Below are positions 24,334 through 34,162 of a stretch of 54,493 nucleotides of DNA, piece by piece. Position 1 is the first letter of the stretch. Every line of letters begins with the position of its first letter. This DNA is from Bacillota bacterium. Its GTDB lineage: Bacteria; Bacillota; Negativicutes; Sporomusales; Sporomusaceae. The notes below the pieces were generated by a model. The model made no database searches and was not told the origin of the DNA. It saw only the letters and a list, made by a program, of their open reading frames with translations. Where the stretch lies: NCBI GenBank assembly GCA_017889705.1, contig JAGGAB010000023.1, positions 1-54,493 of the forward strand, in the 5' to 3' direction. A program made the position numbers and the translations under genes.

Positions 24334-24459
24334 CGTCCGTCATAGCATTTTCACACTAGATACAAAACACGACCTATTTTTAGCGAAAAACTTATCGGAG
24401 GTAGAATACCTGTTTTCACCATAAAACGATTGAAATTCAGACTCCTGTTGCGTCTAGGG

Positions 24460-24495
24460 ATAATAAAAGAGAGCATAGCCCAAAAGCTATGCTCT
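24460..24495 (-). terminator. Terminator of the recombinase operon
   Basis: A 10-bp stem AGAGCATAGC/GCTATGCTCT is followed on the minus strand by CTTTTATTATC, 57 bp after the TnpC-like stop. Confidence 0.75.
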
Positions 24496-24551
24496 TTCCT
24501 ATGCAACAAATTTAATAAGCGGTCAGGAACCAATCATTTTAAGAAACTCTT

Positions 24552-24920
24552 TTATGTGAAAAGTTCCTTACTATAAGTGATTTCTTTCTTCAAGCGATTA
24601 TACATCTCCCGAAGTGTTTTAACTTCTTCTTTTAGCCTTCTATTTTCACGTATAAGCTCCGCAACTTCCTGTTTGCCATTAGGAGATAGAAGAACCTTCT
24701 CCTCCTGCTTATATTGGGCAACAAGTTCCTTATAAGGACTTCTGTTAAGACTCGAAACAGAAATGCCCGTTAATTTGGCTAGTTCGGTATCAACTAATGG
24801 GATTTTCTCTTCCTTAAAATTTTTCAGAACGGCTTTTAATTTTTTCAGATATTCTCTCTGTCTTTCTTTGCGGTAATTATCGAGTGCCTTAGAACCTGCT
24901 TCACCTTGTTTGCCACTCAT
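24552..24920 (-). CDS. tnpC: TnpC-like transposition accessory protein (DUF6262)
   Basis: A 122-residue basic protein with a central helix-turn-helix-like segment (DTELAKLTGISVSSLNRSPY) and a C-terminal coiled coil (AELIRENRRLKEEVKTLREMYNRLKKEI). Size, position and layout match TnpC of Tn554 (about 125 residues), which influences the frequency and orientation of transposition. It overlaps the third recombinase by 4 nt (ATGA), so it is the last cistron of the operon. Assigned by context and architecture. Confidence 0.8.
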   Translation of the reverse strand: MSGKQGEAGSKALDNYRKERQREYLKKLKAVLKNFKEEKIPLVDTELAKLTGISVSSLNRSPYKELVAQYKQEEKVLLSPNGKQEVAELIRENRRLKEEVKTLREMYNRLKKEITYSKELFT

Positions 24921-27082
24921 CTTACATCCTCCACAGTAACCTTTTTCTTACGCCCTCTTTTAGATATGGAAAGCTGTTTGTAGCTTTCGAAAAGGTCTTC
25001 AACTTGTTTATCTGTCATTTTGAACTTTTTAACATAGAATAACTTTAAACGACCTAAAAGTGAATCATCACGTTCCACCAAACCGTCCAAGCCATTTTTT
25101 TCGTGTTGTTGTCTTTGCTTATATAAGCGTTGTACATAGTTATTAAAATTGCTTATATGATTCTCGGCATCTAAGAGTTCATCGCACTCCAAGCACGGAA
25201 ACTTCATTCTCTCACATTCAAAATCATCACCAAGTATTGCGAGTGAAAAACACATTCCGCAAGAAACGGGAAACAGCAGTTCTGGAACATTCTTAACGAT
25301 AGATTCCATTGCTACTAAATTTATATTTTTACTTTCAATCTGAATTAAGGTTCGTTCTAGTTGTTTAAAATAAGATTCGACCTCTTCGTCATTCACCTCA
25401 CGAGGCTTATAACTTCCAGTTTCTTCAACTTGTTCCAATAACTCTTTGTAATATTGGTTAAAAACTTTTTGGGCGTTTGCAATTCGAGTTTCCTTACCAA
25501 CCAAATAAAAGTTATGCGAATCAACATTCCCATGACCGCACAAATAGGCTACCTCCGTCTCGGATAATCCATTTTCCAGCCACGTTGTAATACGGATTTT
25601 TCTCAAAATATATAACGTATATTTAGCGTCTCCTCTAAAATCCACAATTCCGTGCTTAACCTGTAAATCTTTAAAAATGTCATTTAAACTGCCCTCTCTT
25701 ATCAGCGTACCCCTATAATTTAAGAGCCTTTGTGTGGTTAATTCGTCGTATTCAAAATAAATTGGCATCGAATCTTTATTAATTTCCTGTAACTTTTTTA
25801 TCAGCAAATACTCCTCATTAGGCAATGGTATAAAACGTTCTTTATAATCTTTACCTTTGTGGATATAAAGCATCGGTGTCTTTTCTGTTCCTCTGAGGCA
25901 ATCCAATTTAATCGACAACGCTTCAACTGGTCGTAAGCCTAATAAGTAAAGCAACCTAAAAAAACAATCAATAATCTGATTAGACGGATAGCCTTCTAGT
26001 ACCATTTTCTCTATTGCAATCCTATCTTTCATCGGTACAGGGTATGGAAACGTTTTATTCTTGTACTTTTTATAATAAAGAACAGAGTTATAATCTACTA
26101 ACTTGGCAACCAAATCATCATTTAATAATCCACGCCGAGTCAAGAACTCAAAAAAAGATTTCAAATAACTTAATATATGAACTACTCGTGATTTCGAATT
26201 GGGCTTTAAAGTTACTGGGTTTTGATATTCTTTCAAGTAATCAGCATAACTTATCAAGGTTTCGAACGATAAAGTCGATAAATTAATCTCTTCCAAGTTA
26301 TCACTAAGCCAATTTAAAAAAAATCTACTTGCAGCCACTTTCTTCTCTCTAGTGCTTTCGACCCATTCAGATTCGGCGTATTTAGCATACTCATTATATA
26401 TTGTTAAAATTTGTCTATTTTGTGTTTTGAGTGGGGTAGATACTGGAGTGTTAGTTTTAGGATATTCATATTCTTTAGCAACGTCGATATTGCCCATTCG
26501 TTTTAAAACATAAAAAGTTGCACGAGCTACTTCGGGTCTAGAATTTAAATCTCGGTATTTGTAGATATCTTGCTCGCTTATATCTGTAAATTTCTTTACC
26601 GACGCAATCATTATTTTTTGTAGAAATTGCGGTACATGAATTTGTATGGCTTCTTTGTAGTCAAAATGCTTTATAGCCTCATTTACCTTGTCAAACTCCT
26701 CTTGATGAAGTATTTTAGGCATAACATAATATGAATTCAAGATTTTCCAATCTACCTGCATCCTGCCACTAAGTACCATTGTATAGTAATAATCAATGTT
26801 GCTTTTCGACCCTATCTTTACAATTTTTTGTGTACCTTCAATTTGTTCCCATTCCTGCAAATCAGGAAAAAGGCTTATCGTTTTCTTATATACAGACATG
26901 GTTCTGTCAATATACTGTTCTTTCTTATTAACCGTTGAAGAGTACCTCTCTATTATCTTAAGATAATCCGACTCTGATAGATGCTCTTTAGTATTAGAAA
27001 TGCCTAGAGAGTATATAATATCACCAAGGAGAACTTCCTTTTCTTCTTCAATCGGTATTAGTTTTAAAACATTATTAATCAT
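24917..27082 (-). CDS. Tyrosine recombinase 3 of the element
   Basis: A 721-residue site-specific recombinase. A SAM-like core-binding region precedes the catalytic domain with box I LLYLLGLRPVEALSIKL (Arg I), a box II segment YILRKIRITTW, CGHGNVDSHNFY with the second His and the candidate nucleophile Tyr. The usual first histidine of box II (H-x-x-R) is Tyr here. A C-terminal cysteine cluster (CGMC, then CERMKFPCLECDE) resembles the zinc-like tails of Tn554 TnpB proteins. It overlaps the second recombinase by 8 nt and the TnpC-like gene by 4 nt. It is longer than Tn554 TnpB (about 630) and is the extra member relative to Tn554. Confidence 0.88.
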   Translation of the reverse strand: MINNVLKLIPIEEEKEVLLGDIIYSLGISNTKEHLSESDYLKIIERYSSTVNKKEQYIDRTMSVYKKTISLFPDLQEWEQIEGTQKIVKIGSKSNIDYYYTMVLSGRMQVDWKILNSYYVMPKILHQEEFDKVNEAIKHFDYKEAIQIHVPQFLQKIMIASVKKFTDISEQDIYKYRDLNSRPEVARATFYVLKRMGNIDVAKEYEYPKTNTPVSTPLKTQNRQILTIYNEYAKYAESEWVESTREKKVAASRFFLNWLSDNLEEINLSTLSFETLISYADYLKEYQNPVTLKPNSKSRVVHILSYLKSFFEFLTRRGLLNDDLVAKLVDYNSVLYYKKYKNKTFPYPVPMKDRIAIEKMVLEGYPSNQIIDCFFRLLYLLGLRPVEALSIKLDCLRGTEKTPMLYIHKGKDYKERFIPLPNEEYLLIKKLQEINKDSMPIYFEYDELTTQRLLNYRGTLIREGSLNDIFKDLQVKHGIVDFRGDAKYTLYILRKIRITTWLENGLSETEVAYLCGHGNVDSHNFYLVGKETRIANAQKVFNQYYKELLEQVEETGSYKPREVNDEEVESYFKQLERTLIQIESKNINLVAMESIVKNVPELLFPVSCGMCFSLAILGDDFECERMKFPCLECDELLDAENHISNFNNYVQRLYKQRQQHEKNGLDGLVERDDSLLGRLKLFYVKKFKMTDKQVEDLFESYKQLSISKRGRKKKVTVEDVR

Positions 27083-29162
27083 TATTGGAGCCCTCCTCTA
27101 CAAATTGTGTTCTCAATTTTTGTATCGATGATTCATCAAATCCAAGTTCGAGGAGCCATTTTTCCTGATACTTAAGGCTAGTTATTAAATCCCGAGTGTC
27201 AGAGCTCATTATTTCATTTTGACGGCTTTTAATTAACGCAAAATTAATAGCATACCTTTCCGCTAATTCATCCGAAAACGTGTTGCATGTCCAAAAATAA
27301 TCACAACCTTCGCAAGTAGGGGCAACCTTGCATTTATCCGCACCACAATATCCAAACCCGAGGTACTTCATAGCTTTCTTTACGCCTTCCTTACTTACAA
27401 AACTTGATAAGTTAAGCTTTTTAACAACTTCTAAGTAGTCTTCTGGAGAGTAAGGGGTTAGCAGAAGTTGTTTTAAAACATCTGCATATTTACCGACAAT
27501 TCGTCCTTCATCTAGGGCTTTATGAGCTTCCTCTTGTCGTTTTTCTTGCCCCTGCTTAGAGTATCTAAGCAACATTTCGGAGGATTGATGATAAGAGTCC
27601 AGTTTCGCTTGCGAAACACTACCTCCTGTGACATCTAAGATATCATTCAACTTTTGATGCCTAAAACCATGAAATTTAGAGCCTTTTTTAAATTTAACGG
27701 TTTCATCTACATATCCCGCTTCAATTTCATCAATCAGCTTATTAAGCTCCACATTTGCAGTGTTTACCGATATTACTTTTCCTTTAAGCTCAAATAGAGA
27801 TGGGAAATATTCTGCCGTTTGCTCATGGTAATAAGTGAGAGGCGTTTTGCCTTCATTATTTTTTTTGTAACGTTCTTCTAGAAAGTTGATTGCTTCAACA
27901 CCCCAGGGTAATACAGACATCGGTTTATTCTTCAAGCCTTGTTTTTCTCTAACTTGAAGAATTATCTCTCCCACGTCACCATCAGTAAGAGTAAGGCATC
28001 CTGGGCCTAACCAAAGCACTTCACTTAATCGCACACCCGTTGCAGACGCAACTAAAAATAACTGCTTAATAAGTTCTTCTTTTTCATTTGTGGGTTTAAT
28101 TGTTAAGATTTTAGCAAGAAGAATATTAAATTGTTCTCTACTCTCAAAATTACGCGATTCTGTTGTGGCTTTAATATCTGAGTTAGAGATTTTAGCCCTT
28201 TCTCTGAATCCAACAACATTAGCCAAGTAATTTTTATGCTGTAACCACTTAAGAAGCTTTAATATTGTATGAAGTTTATGCCCTCTAGTAGAGTTTTTTT
28301 CATATGCTTCAAATACAAACTCCTGAAACTTTAGCCAATCCTCCCGTTTGAGACTGCTAATATTAGTTATTTCAGGACGCTTCTCATATAACCATGTTGC
28401 AAAGGTCTTTAAGCCCTTTAATGGGTGTGTAGTAGGAATTCCCTTCGAGGTATACTCCTCTTTTAAGTATTTATTCAAAATTTCTTGTATCTCAATATGG
28501 TGTGTCCCATATAGTTCATACTCGTCTTTTTCCTTGATATAAACGCGAAAGTCATAAGGCAATGCCCTTCCAGTATATTCCCCAAGCAAAGAAGCTAAAA
28601 AGCCAATGAATGGTTGCGTATGGACATGACACCCCAAAAATGGTTCGCAATATAGCTTTTTTAAATCTTTATACCCAATATCATCAATATTGCTTTTTCC
28701 TAGAAACAAGAAGGCTCTTAGTAATAATGGGTAAAAGAAACTATTTTGCCAGCCACCCTGCTCCAATTTTTCCTTACACAAGGCTAAGAACCTTGAATTA
28801 TCTGAAAAATATCGTATAACTTTTTCAGGACTTCTACGTATCGAGATGCTCGATACCATTCTATCCGAAACCTTAAGCTTATACTTTAGGGATAAGAAGA
28901 CAATTAACGAAGAATAAATATTCACGCCATCAGCTTGGGAGTTTATTAAATCTTCTACCGAGTCAAATGACTTTAATGCCTTATTATATACCGTTATATT
29001 CGTATGGTTAACATAATCTTTATCCGTGGTAAACTTAATAAAATCAAAATATTCTTCTCTATTCGGAAAGTTCACTATCCTCTTAGTCCTCTCTTTTTTG
29101 GTGTCTTGCTTCATCCATTTTGCTAACCATTCTTTCCCTAGTGTCTTTAAAGAAATGTACAT
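27075..29162 (-). CDS. Tyrosine recombinase 2 of the element (TnpB-like)
   Basis: A 695-residue recombinase. Box I is LFLVASATGVRLSEVLWLGPG, box II is KFHGFRHQKLND with intact H-x-x-R, and the nucleophile region is SYHQSSEMLLRYSKQG. A C-terminal cysteine motif (CGADKCKVAPTCEGCDYFW then TC) is shared in style with Tn554 TnpB. It overlaps the first recombinase by 80 nt and the third by 8 nt, so the three are translationally coupled. The large N-terminal region (about residues 1-330) likely gives DNA-arm contacts. It probably acts together with the other two recombinases on each end. Confidence 0.9.
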   Translation of the reverse strand: MYISLKTLGKEWLAKWMKQDTKKERTKRIVNFPNREEYFDFIKFTTDKDYVNHTNITVYNKALKSFDSVEDLINSQADGVNIYSSLIVFLSLKYKLKVSDRMVSSISIRRSPEKVIRYFSDNSRFLALCKEKLEQGGWQNSFFYPLLLRAFLFLGKSNIDDIGYKDLKKLYCEPFLGCHVHTQPFIGFLASLLGEYTGRALPYDFRVYIKEKDEYELYGTHHIEIQEILNKYLKEEYTSKGIPTTHPLKGLKTFATWLYEKRPEITNISSLKREDWLKFQEFVFEAYEKNSTRGHKLHTILKLLKWLQHKNYLANVVGFRERAKISNSDIKATTESRNFESREQFNILLAKILTIKPTNEKEELIKQLFLVASATGVRLSEVLWLGPGCLTLTDGDVGEIILQVREKQGLKNKPMSVLPWGVEAINFLEERYKKNNEGKTPLTYYHEQTAEYFPSLFELKGKVISVNTANVELNKLIDEIEAGYVDETVKFKKGSKFHGFRHQKLNDILDVTGGSVSQAKLDSYHQSSEMLLRYSKQGQEKRQEEAHKALDEGRIVGKYADVLKQLLLTPYSPEDYLEVVKKLNLSSFVSKEGVKKAMKYLGFGYCGADKCKVAPTCEGCDYFWTCNTFSDELAERYAINFALIKSRQNEIMSSDTRDLITSLKYQEKWLLELGFDESSIQKLRTQFVEEGSNND

Positions 29163-30492
29163 AAACTTTCTGTGTAGTTATAGGAGAAGAATGCCCTAAA
29201 TAATTGCTTAGTTCAGCTAACTCTACATCTTTTGATTCAAGACTATTTATTTCAATCCATTCACTTGCAAATGTATGCCTAAACGAATGAATAACCAGAC
29301 TAGTTCGCTCCCCAAGATTAGCTTCAACTAAAATCTTATCGAAAGTCTTTTTCGTAGCATGATACTTTAACCGTTCTCCTCTTTCATTGATAAATAAGAA
29401 ATCATGGCTAATTCGTTTCTTCTTCATTTTAAAGATGCGATATATTAGTGCATTTTTTAATAAACTTTGTAAAGTTTTTGTTTTGTCTATAACCATTATC
29501 TCTCTAGGTTTATTGTTTTTAATGCTTAAATCTGGGGGGTTGTCCGCTCGAATGACAACCTTAATCTTCCATTTATCCTTTTTCTCGTCTGAAATGTAGA
29601 TATCCGACTTGCTATTCTTAAAGTCGAACTCTTTACCATCGAATTTAAAATCAATCTTGAGAGCAAGACCTTCCGTAACCCTTAGACCAGTTATCGACAA
29701 AAGATAAAATAATAACTGATAAGAAGGACTGTATTTTCTATTTAATGCATCAAAAAAAGCATCTCTTTCATGATGTTGAAAAATAACATCCTCTTCTACT
29801 GGAGTTGTTTTATCACTCTTATATGGTATTTTAGCTCTTTTGAGTAATCCCGTTATGGAATAAACTTGAAGAACTTCACTAGTAGTAAGGTGATTCAGCA
29901 GATAATCGCCCTTCTTTTTATGACGTGCGGGAGCATTAACCAACGTAAATATTTCATCTAAGTTTATATTGGCTAGTCTACTTACAGCTAACCAAATAAG
30001 ATATTCTTTAACTGTAGTTAATATTTTAACGATAGTCTGTGGACTAAATCCATTTACATAGTTTTTTCTTATTGCTATTACTTTCTCACTTTGATATTGC
30101 GGTAAAACAGGAATTTCTTTAGCCATACTTTTTTCTATACAATCACGATACTTAAACGAAGAATCTAGTCTGGGCAGGTATTCCATAATAAAATTAAGCA
30201 AGCATTCGTTATCTAAAAGTTCTTCATCTATATTATTTACAGTCATAAAATCGAAGAGATGACACAAGTCATAGCATTTTCTCTTTATCGTATTTAAAGC
30301 GTCTCCCTCTTTCACCCTCTGCTTAATAAAGTAATATGCGTTACGAATAGGCTTATTATCTTGACTTATAATTAGATATCCACTAGGTTCATATTCGCCC
30401 TTATCCCTAGTTTCTTTTTTAATTTCTCTAACATAATTTAGTCCATTGATTTTAACTTTTTCGTAATTAGTTATTAATTGCGTAATAATCAC
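29083..30492 (-). CDS. Tyrosine recombinase 1 of the element (TnpA-like)
   Basis: A 469-residue integrase and the first gene of the recombinase operon. Core-binding helices occupy about 60-200. The catalytic domain has box I LLSITGLRVTEGLALKI, box II HSFRHTFASEW (H402, R405), LGHSSPITTQKVY with a GH pair, and nucleophile Tyr 444. All expected active-site residues are present. It lies close to the right end of the element, where the attachment site must be, as is usual for integrases. A strong hairpin at 30625-30662 shields it from transcription coming out of the broken helicase gene. Confidence 0.92.
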   Translation of the reverse strand: MIITQLITNYEKVKINGLNYVREIKKETRDKGEYEPSGYLIISQDNKPIRNAYYFIKQRVKEGDALNTIKRKCYDLCHLFDFMTVNNIDEELLDNECLLNFIMEYLPRLDSSFKYRDCIEKSMAKEIPVLPQYQSEKVIAIRKNYVNGFSPQTIVKILTTVKEYLIWLAVSRLANINLDEIFTLVNAPARHKKKGDYLLNHLTTSEVLQVYSITGLLKRAKIPYKSDKTTPVEEDVIFQHHERDAFFDALNRKYSPSYQLLFYLLSITGLRVTEGLALKIDFKFDGKEFDFKNSKSDIYISDEKKDKWKIKVVIRADNPPDLSIKNNKPREIMVIDKTKTLQSLLKNALIYRIFKMKKKRISHDFLFINERGERLKYHATKKTFDKILVEANLGERTSLVIHSFRHTFASEWIEINSLESKDVELAELSNYLGHSSPITTQKVYVHFFKDTRERMVSKMDEARHQKRED

Positions 30493-30591
30493 CTCTTATA
30501 TTTATTATTGATTCATGTTGTCATTAAATAATATTAAATTATTTATATAAATCAATAGTTTTACAACTTTTTTTATTTATGACTATTTAAT

Positions 30592-32808
30592 TTAATGATA
30601 CCGTAAAATATATGTATTATCAATAAAGAAACCTAGTATTTTCGACAATACTAGGTTTCTTTTATCTATTTCAAAATTTATTAATGATTTGTTTTTTATA
30701 TCATATATAAATACTTCCAATAGCTTAATAATATTGATATTTAACAGTATTCTATTAAATAAATATGTATTTTCTAGATATAACACTCCGCCCAGTACGG
30801 CAAAACCAACCAGAGTAGCCGCATTATCCTCAGAAAAGCGCTGCAAAAATTCGCTCCGCTCGCCTTCGGTCATTTCCCCGGTTTGACGAATAACCTGCAT
30901 ATCGGGATTTTTTAGCGAAAACCGCATGCTGACTTCTTCCATGTAGCGGTAAGAGGGCAAAAACACCAGGTAATTGCCGGTTTTAGCACCAATTGCCACA
31001 GTAATACTGTCGACAATCGCGTCATAGGTCTGCTCCCGCATTTTGTAGGTGGTACTGATGGTATCGGCCACTAAGAGGCCTAGTTTGTCGGTAGCAAAGG
31101 GTGAGGTTACAACCAGTTGGCCATCCTCATCCTCGCCGCCCAGAATCTCGGCAAAGTAGGCAATCGGGGTCAGTGTAGCCGAGAAGAAGACGGCAGCCCG
31201 CCCCCGTTTAACGGCCTGGCGCAGCAGTTCGTCAGGATTGACGCAAAAGAGCCTCAGGATGACTTCTTTATCTTGTTTTTCGCAGTAGGTCACATACCGT
31301 TCGTCATACATCTCGGCAGTCCTGATAAAGGCATTGACTGCAAAGAACAGTTCCATGAATTCTTCCCGGAAGCTTGTTTTCTCATTTTTAGCCAGCCACT
31401 TTTCCGCCAGCTCCATGAATGTTCTAAGCGGCGGCAGTACATCAGTTGGCAGCACACTTGTCACATAATAATCGGGCTCAGCCACTGCTGATTTCTCCAC
31501 ACATTGTTTGCCTGCCTTTAGCAAATAGGAATTTATTTTGCCCACCGCTTTGGCCAGCCGGGGCAGTTCGTGATTTATTTTTTTCTTCATCTCTGAAAAA
31601 CTTTGTTTGGTTATTTGTGCAGAAAACATTTCTCTCGCCCGGTCAACCAGGTTATGCGCCTCATCCACCAGAAAGCAATAGTCGCTGTTATTTTCGTAAA
31701 AGAAGCGTTTCAGATACACCCGGGGATCAAACACATAGTTATAGTCACAGATTACAACATCTGCCCATAAGGCCAGATCCAGCGACAGTTCAAACGGACA
31801 CAGGGTATGCTTCCGGCCAATCTCCTCAATAGTTTCCCGTGTGAAGGCTTCTATCTGCCAGCAATCAGCCAGAGCGGCGTTAATGCGATCATAATAGCCT
31901 TTGGCATACTGACATTCTTCCGGGGTACAAGCTGCTTCAGGCTTAAAACAGATTTTGTCTTTAGCTGTGAGTGACAGCGTTTTACACTCTAAGCCCCCTT
32001 GCCGCAGGCGAACAACTGCTTCTTCGGCCAGTTCACGGGTTACGGTTTTGGCGGTAAGAAAAAATATCTTTTCCACCTGCCCCAGTCCTAATGCCTTAAT
32101 AGCCGGAAATAGGGTTGCCATGGTTTTGCCGGTGCCTGTCGGCGCCTGGGCAAAGAGCTTTCGCCCCTTTGTCAGCGTTGTATACACGGCTACCGCCAGT
32201 TGCCGCTGACTCTGGCGAAACTCCGGAAAGGGAAACTCCAGTAATTGGGCGGAAGCATTACGAGCCTCTACCCAATTACCCAGCCGCTCGGCCCAGAGCG
32301 CATATTGCTCTATGAGCGAATCAAAGAAACTCTGTAATTCCTCGGCAGAAAATTCTTTTTTGAAGGCCTTCACAACTAAGCTGTCCACCTGGCAGTAGGA
32401 AATCTGCACACTAATATGAGGCAGCCCCTGCTGCAAGGCATATATGTGTGCATAGCATTTAGCCTGCGCCCAATGGAGCAGGTTATAGTCTTCTTCAATT
32501 TCATCAAGCTCTACAGTAACCGATTTGATTTCATCAATGGTTACCTGGGTTAGGCCGCTCTCATTTTTCTCAGTGATAACACCATCGGCCCGCCCGCTGA
32601 TTTGCAGGATTACCTTAGGGCGTTCAACAACAATCGCCAAACTTACTTCTGCTTCGTATTCCCGTCCTTGCGCTTGCTGAATTTTACGATGAATCTTGCT
32701 GCCTTCAGCCATGCGGGAACTGCCGCCAAATGCGGCTGACAAATCCCCTGACCTGAGCACAAATTCAACCAAGTTCCGCACCGATGTTTTAACCACTCGT
32801 GTTGTCAT
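30592..32808 (-). pseudogene. DinG/Rad3-type helicase, 5' fragment with chimeric tail
   Basis: Residues 1-674 are host-derived. An N-terminal RecB-like PD-(D/E)xK-type region (about 1-170) is followed by helicase motif I APTGTGKT, four Fe-S-type cysteines (in KICFKPEAACTPEEC and beyond), motif II VDEAH, and SATLTPIAYF. Motifs V and VI are cut off; the last about 64 residues come from the element and end at 30592. Without motif VI the protein should not unwind DNA. The 3' half is 15 kb away at 15339-15721. The ribosome site AAAGGG precedes the ATG. Host relatives are about 800 residues, matching the 801 predicted after rejoining. Confidence 0.92.
30625..30662. terminator. 16-bp hairpin at the element's right end
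   Basis: Perfect arms AAAGAAACCTAGTATT and its complement around loop TTCGAC, with TTTCTTT tracts. It sits inside the chimeric helicase tail and upstream of the recombinase operon, and may insulate the recombinases from host transcription. Confidence 0.7.
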
Positions 32809-33062
32809 ATCAATTACCCTTTATTTTGGAGCTGTATTTTTTCTACCAGCGGTGTCTCGTCTGCGCCGCCCCAGCCTTGCAGCATCCACAGTTTAAAACA
32901 CCGGCCCTTAGCTTAACTTTGTTTTTAGGTTACCATGCAATGCAATTGTACTCAAGCAGAACAGTAAAACACAAGTGCAAGTTTTCTCGGACGCTAATAG
33001 GGAGGATTTTCCTGAAGTTAGGTGTAATAGTGTATTTATACATATAGAGGGAGCTGAGACAT

Positions 33063-33821
33063 GTGCAAAAGCCCGTTAATTTTTTGCCCCATTTTTTACT
33101 GCTTCTGCTGCCGCTCTTGTTTTGCGCCAATACCCTCGCCTATGCCGAGGTAAAAACCGTCGTTGCCGAAGGGATCGCTCATGTTGGCGAAAACGAAACC
33201 GAGCTTCAGGCCAAACACCGCGCCTGGCTGGATGCCCAGCGGCTGGCACTAGAGGAAGCCGGGGTTGTACTTGCCAGTACAACAACCGTAGTCAACCTGG
33301 AAGTTGTGGAAGATTGGATTCAAACCAAATCACTGGCAAAAATGCAGACTAAGTTGGTATCAGAAAGCCGCAGTTTTGAAGAAAACCAGCTTGTCATCAG
33401 GGTAAAGCTGGCCTGTACACTAGATAGTGATGATGTTGCTCTATTTAATCAAGAGCTGCAAAATTTAGCTGCTGCTTCAAAAACAAAAAACACTGCCGGC
33501 AAGCCAGGCGGCATCCAGCCGGCCTCACCTGCCGAAAGTGTAAAAGATCTTGCGCTGCCTGACGGTTCGCTCTATACCGGCCCAACCATCGCCGGACTGC
33601 CTGATGGCCGGGGCGTAAAAACTTACCCGGACGGCAGCAAGTATGAAGGCGCTTTTCGTAAAGGCTACCGCGAAGGCAGTGGCACTATGATCTGGATTAG
33701 TGGCGACCGGTACACCGGACATTGGCTGCGAGACCTGCGTTCAGGGCGCGGGGAGTTTACTTCTTCCCACGGCGAAAAGCAAATTGGACGCTGGTTAAAT
33801 GATCTCTTTTACGGCGAATAG
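33063..33821 (+). CDS. Secreted protein with FlgT/LPP20-like domain and MORN repeats
   Basis: A 252-residue exported protein. A Sec signal peptide covers residues 1-28 (ending AYA). The next part (30-140) looks like the LPP20/FlgT N-terminal fold (EGIAHVGENETELQAKHRAWLD, QRLALEEAGV), known from periplasmic or outer-membrane proteins. After a low-complexity linker, three MORN-type repeats follow (LPDGRGVKTYPDGSKYEGAF, SGTMIWISGDRYTGHW, SGRGEFTSSHGEKQIGRW). The start is GTG 33063 behind an AGGGAG site. It stands alone between the helicase and azlD. A cell-envelope role is likely but unproven. Confidence 0.8.
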   Translation: MQKPVNFLPHFLLLLLPLLFCANTLAYAEVKTVVAEGIAHVGENETELQAKHRAWLDAQRLALEEAGVVLASTTTVVNLEVVEDWIQTKSLAKMQTKLVSESRSFEENQLVIRVKLACTLDSDDVALFNQELQNLAAASKTKNTAGKPGGIQPASPAESVKDLALPDGSLYTGPTIAGLPDGRGVKTYPDGSKYEGAFRKGYREGSGTMIWISGDRYTGHWLRDLRSGRGEFTSSHGEKQIGRWLNDLFYGE

Positions 33822-33826
33822 ACCCT

Positions 33827-34162
33827 TCACACAAATACGAATTGTATCAAGGCCATGTAAATGGCTGTACCGCCGCCAATACTAAGCAACGTGCTATTTT
33901 TAACCAAATGCAGTATAACAATCGAACCAATAGCCAGCGCCTCAGGAATACCGTAAGGAGCGGCCACAGCCGAGACATTTTTTAAACAATACACAATCAA
34001 TAAACCAATTGCCGCAAACGGCAGCACTTCGCCTAGATAAAGAACATATCTGGGCGTTTTTTTATTATCAGGGAACAGTACAAATGGTAAAAACCGTGTT
34101 ACTACAGTTCCCAAAGCAACCGCCGCAATGATTATCAGCGATTGTTCGCTGGTTAATGTCAT
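33827..34162 (-). CDS. azlD: AzlD-type branched-chain amino acid exporter subunit
   Basis: A 111-residue membrane protein with four hydrophobic helices. It starts MTLTSEQSLIIIAAVALGTVVTRFLPFVLF, the typical AzlD opening with the TRFLPF motif. It overlaps azlC by 4 nt (ATGA), so the two are made together; AzlC and AzlD form an exporter for branched-chain amino acids and analogues in the inner membrane. The ribosome site for azlD lies inside the azlC 3' end. No regulator (azlB-like) is adjacent. Assigned from size, motif and partner. Confidence 0.9.
   Translation of the reverse strand: MTLTSEQSLIIIAAVALGTVVTRFLPFVLFPDNKKTPRYVLYLGEVLPFAAIGLLIVYCLKNVSAVAAPYGIPEALAIGSIVILHLVKNSTLLSIGGGTAIYMALIQFVFV

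Larger units (their letters stand above)
15722..30785. mobile_element. About 15.06-kb Tn554-related element carrying a defence cargo
   Basis: The borders are set by the split helicase gene: AACA at 15718-15721 and again at 30782-30785. No longer target duplication or terminal inverted repeat is seen, although TATCTA occurs in inverted orientation a few bases inside each end, as expected for recombinase core arms. The right end holds three overlapping tyrosine recombinases and a TnpC-like small protein. The rest holds a type III restriction-modification pair, an RloC-like ATPase, two small conserved proteins and a tail-fibre scrap. All intact genes read leftward. Tn554-family and tripartite-integrase elements are known to insert at specific sites with little duplication, which fits. 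Confidence 0.9.

Noticed and set aside
32696..33352. Several short frames around the helicase start and the MORN gene
   Set aside because: All overlap well-supported genes in other frames.
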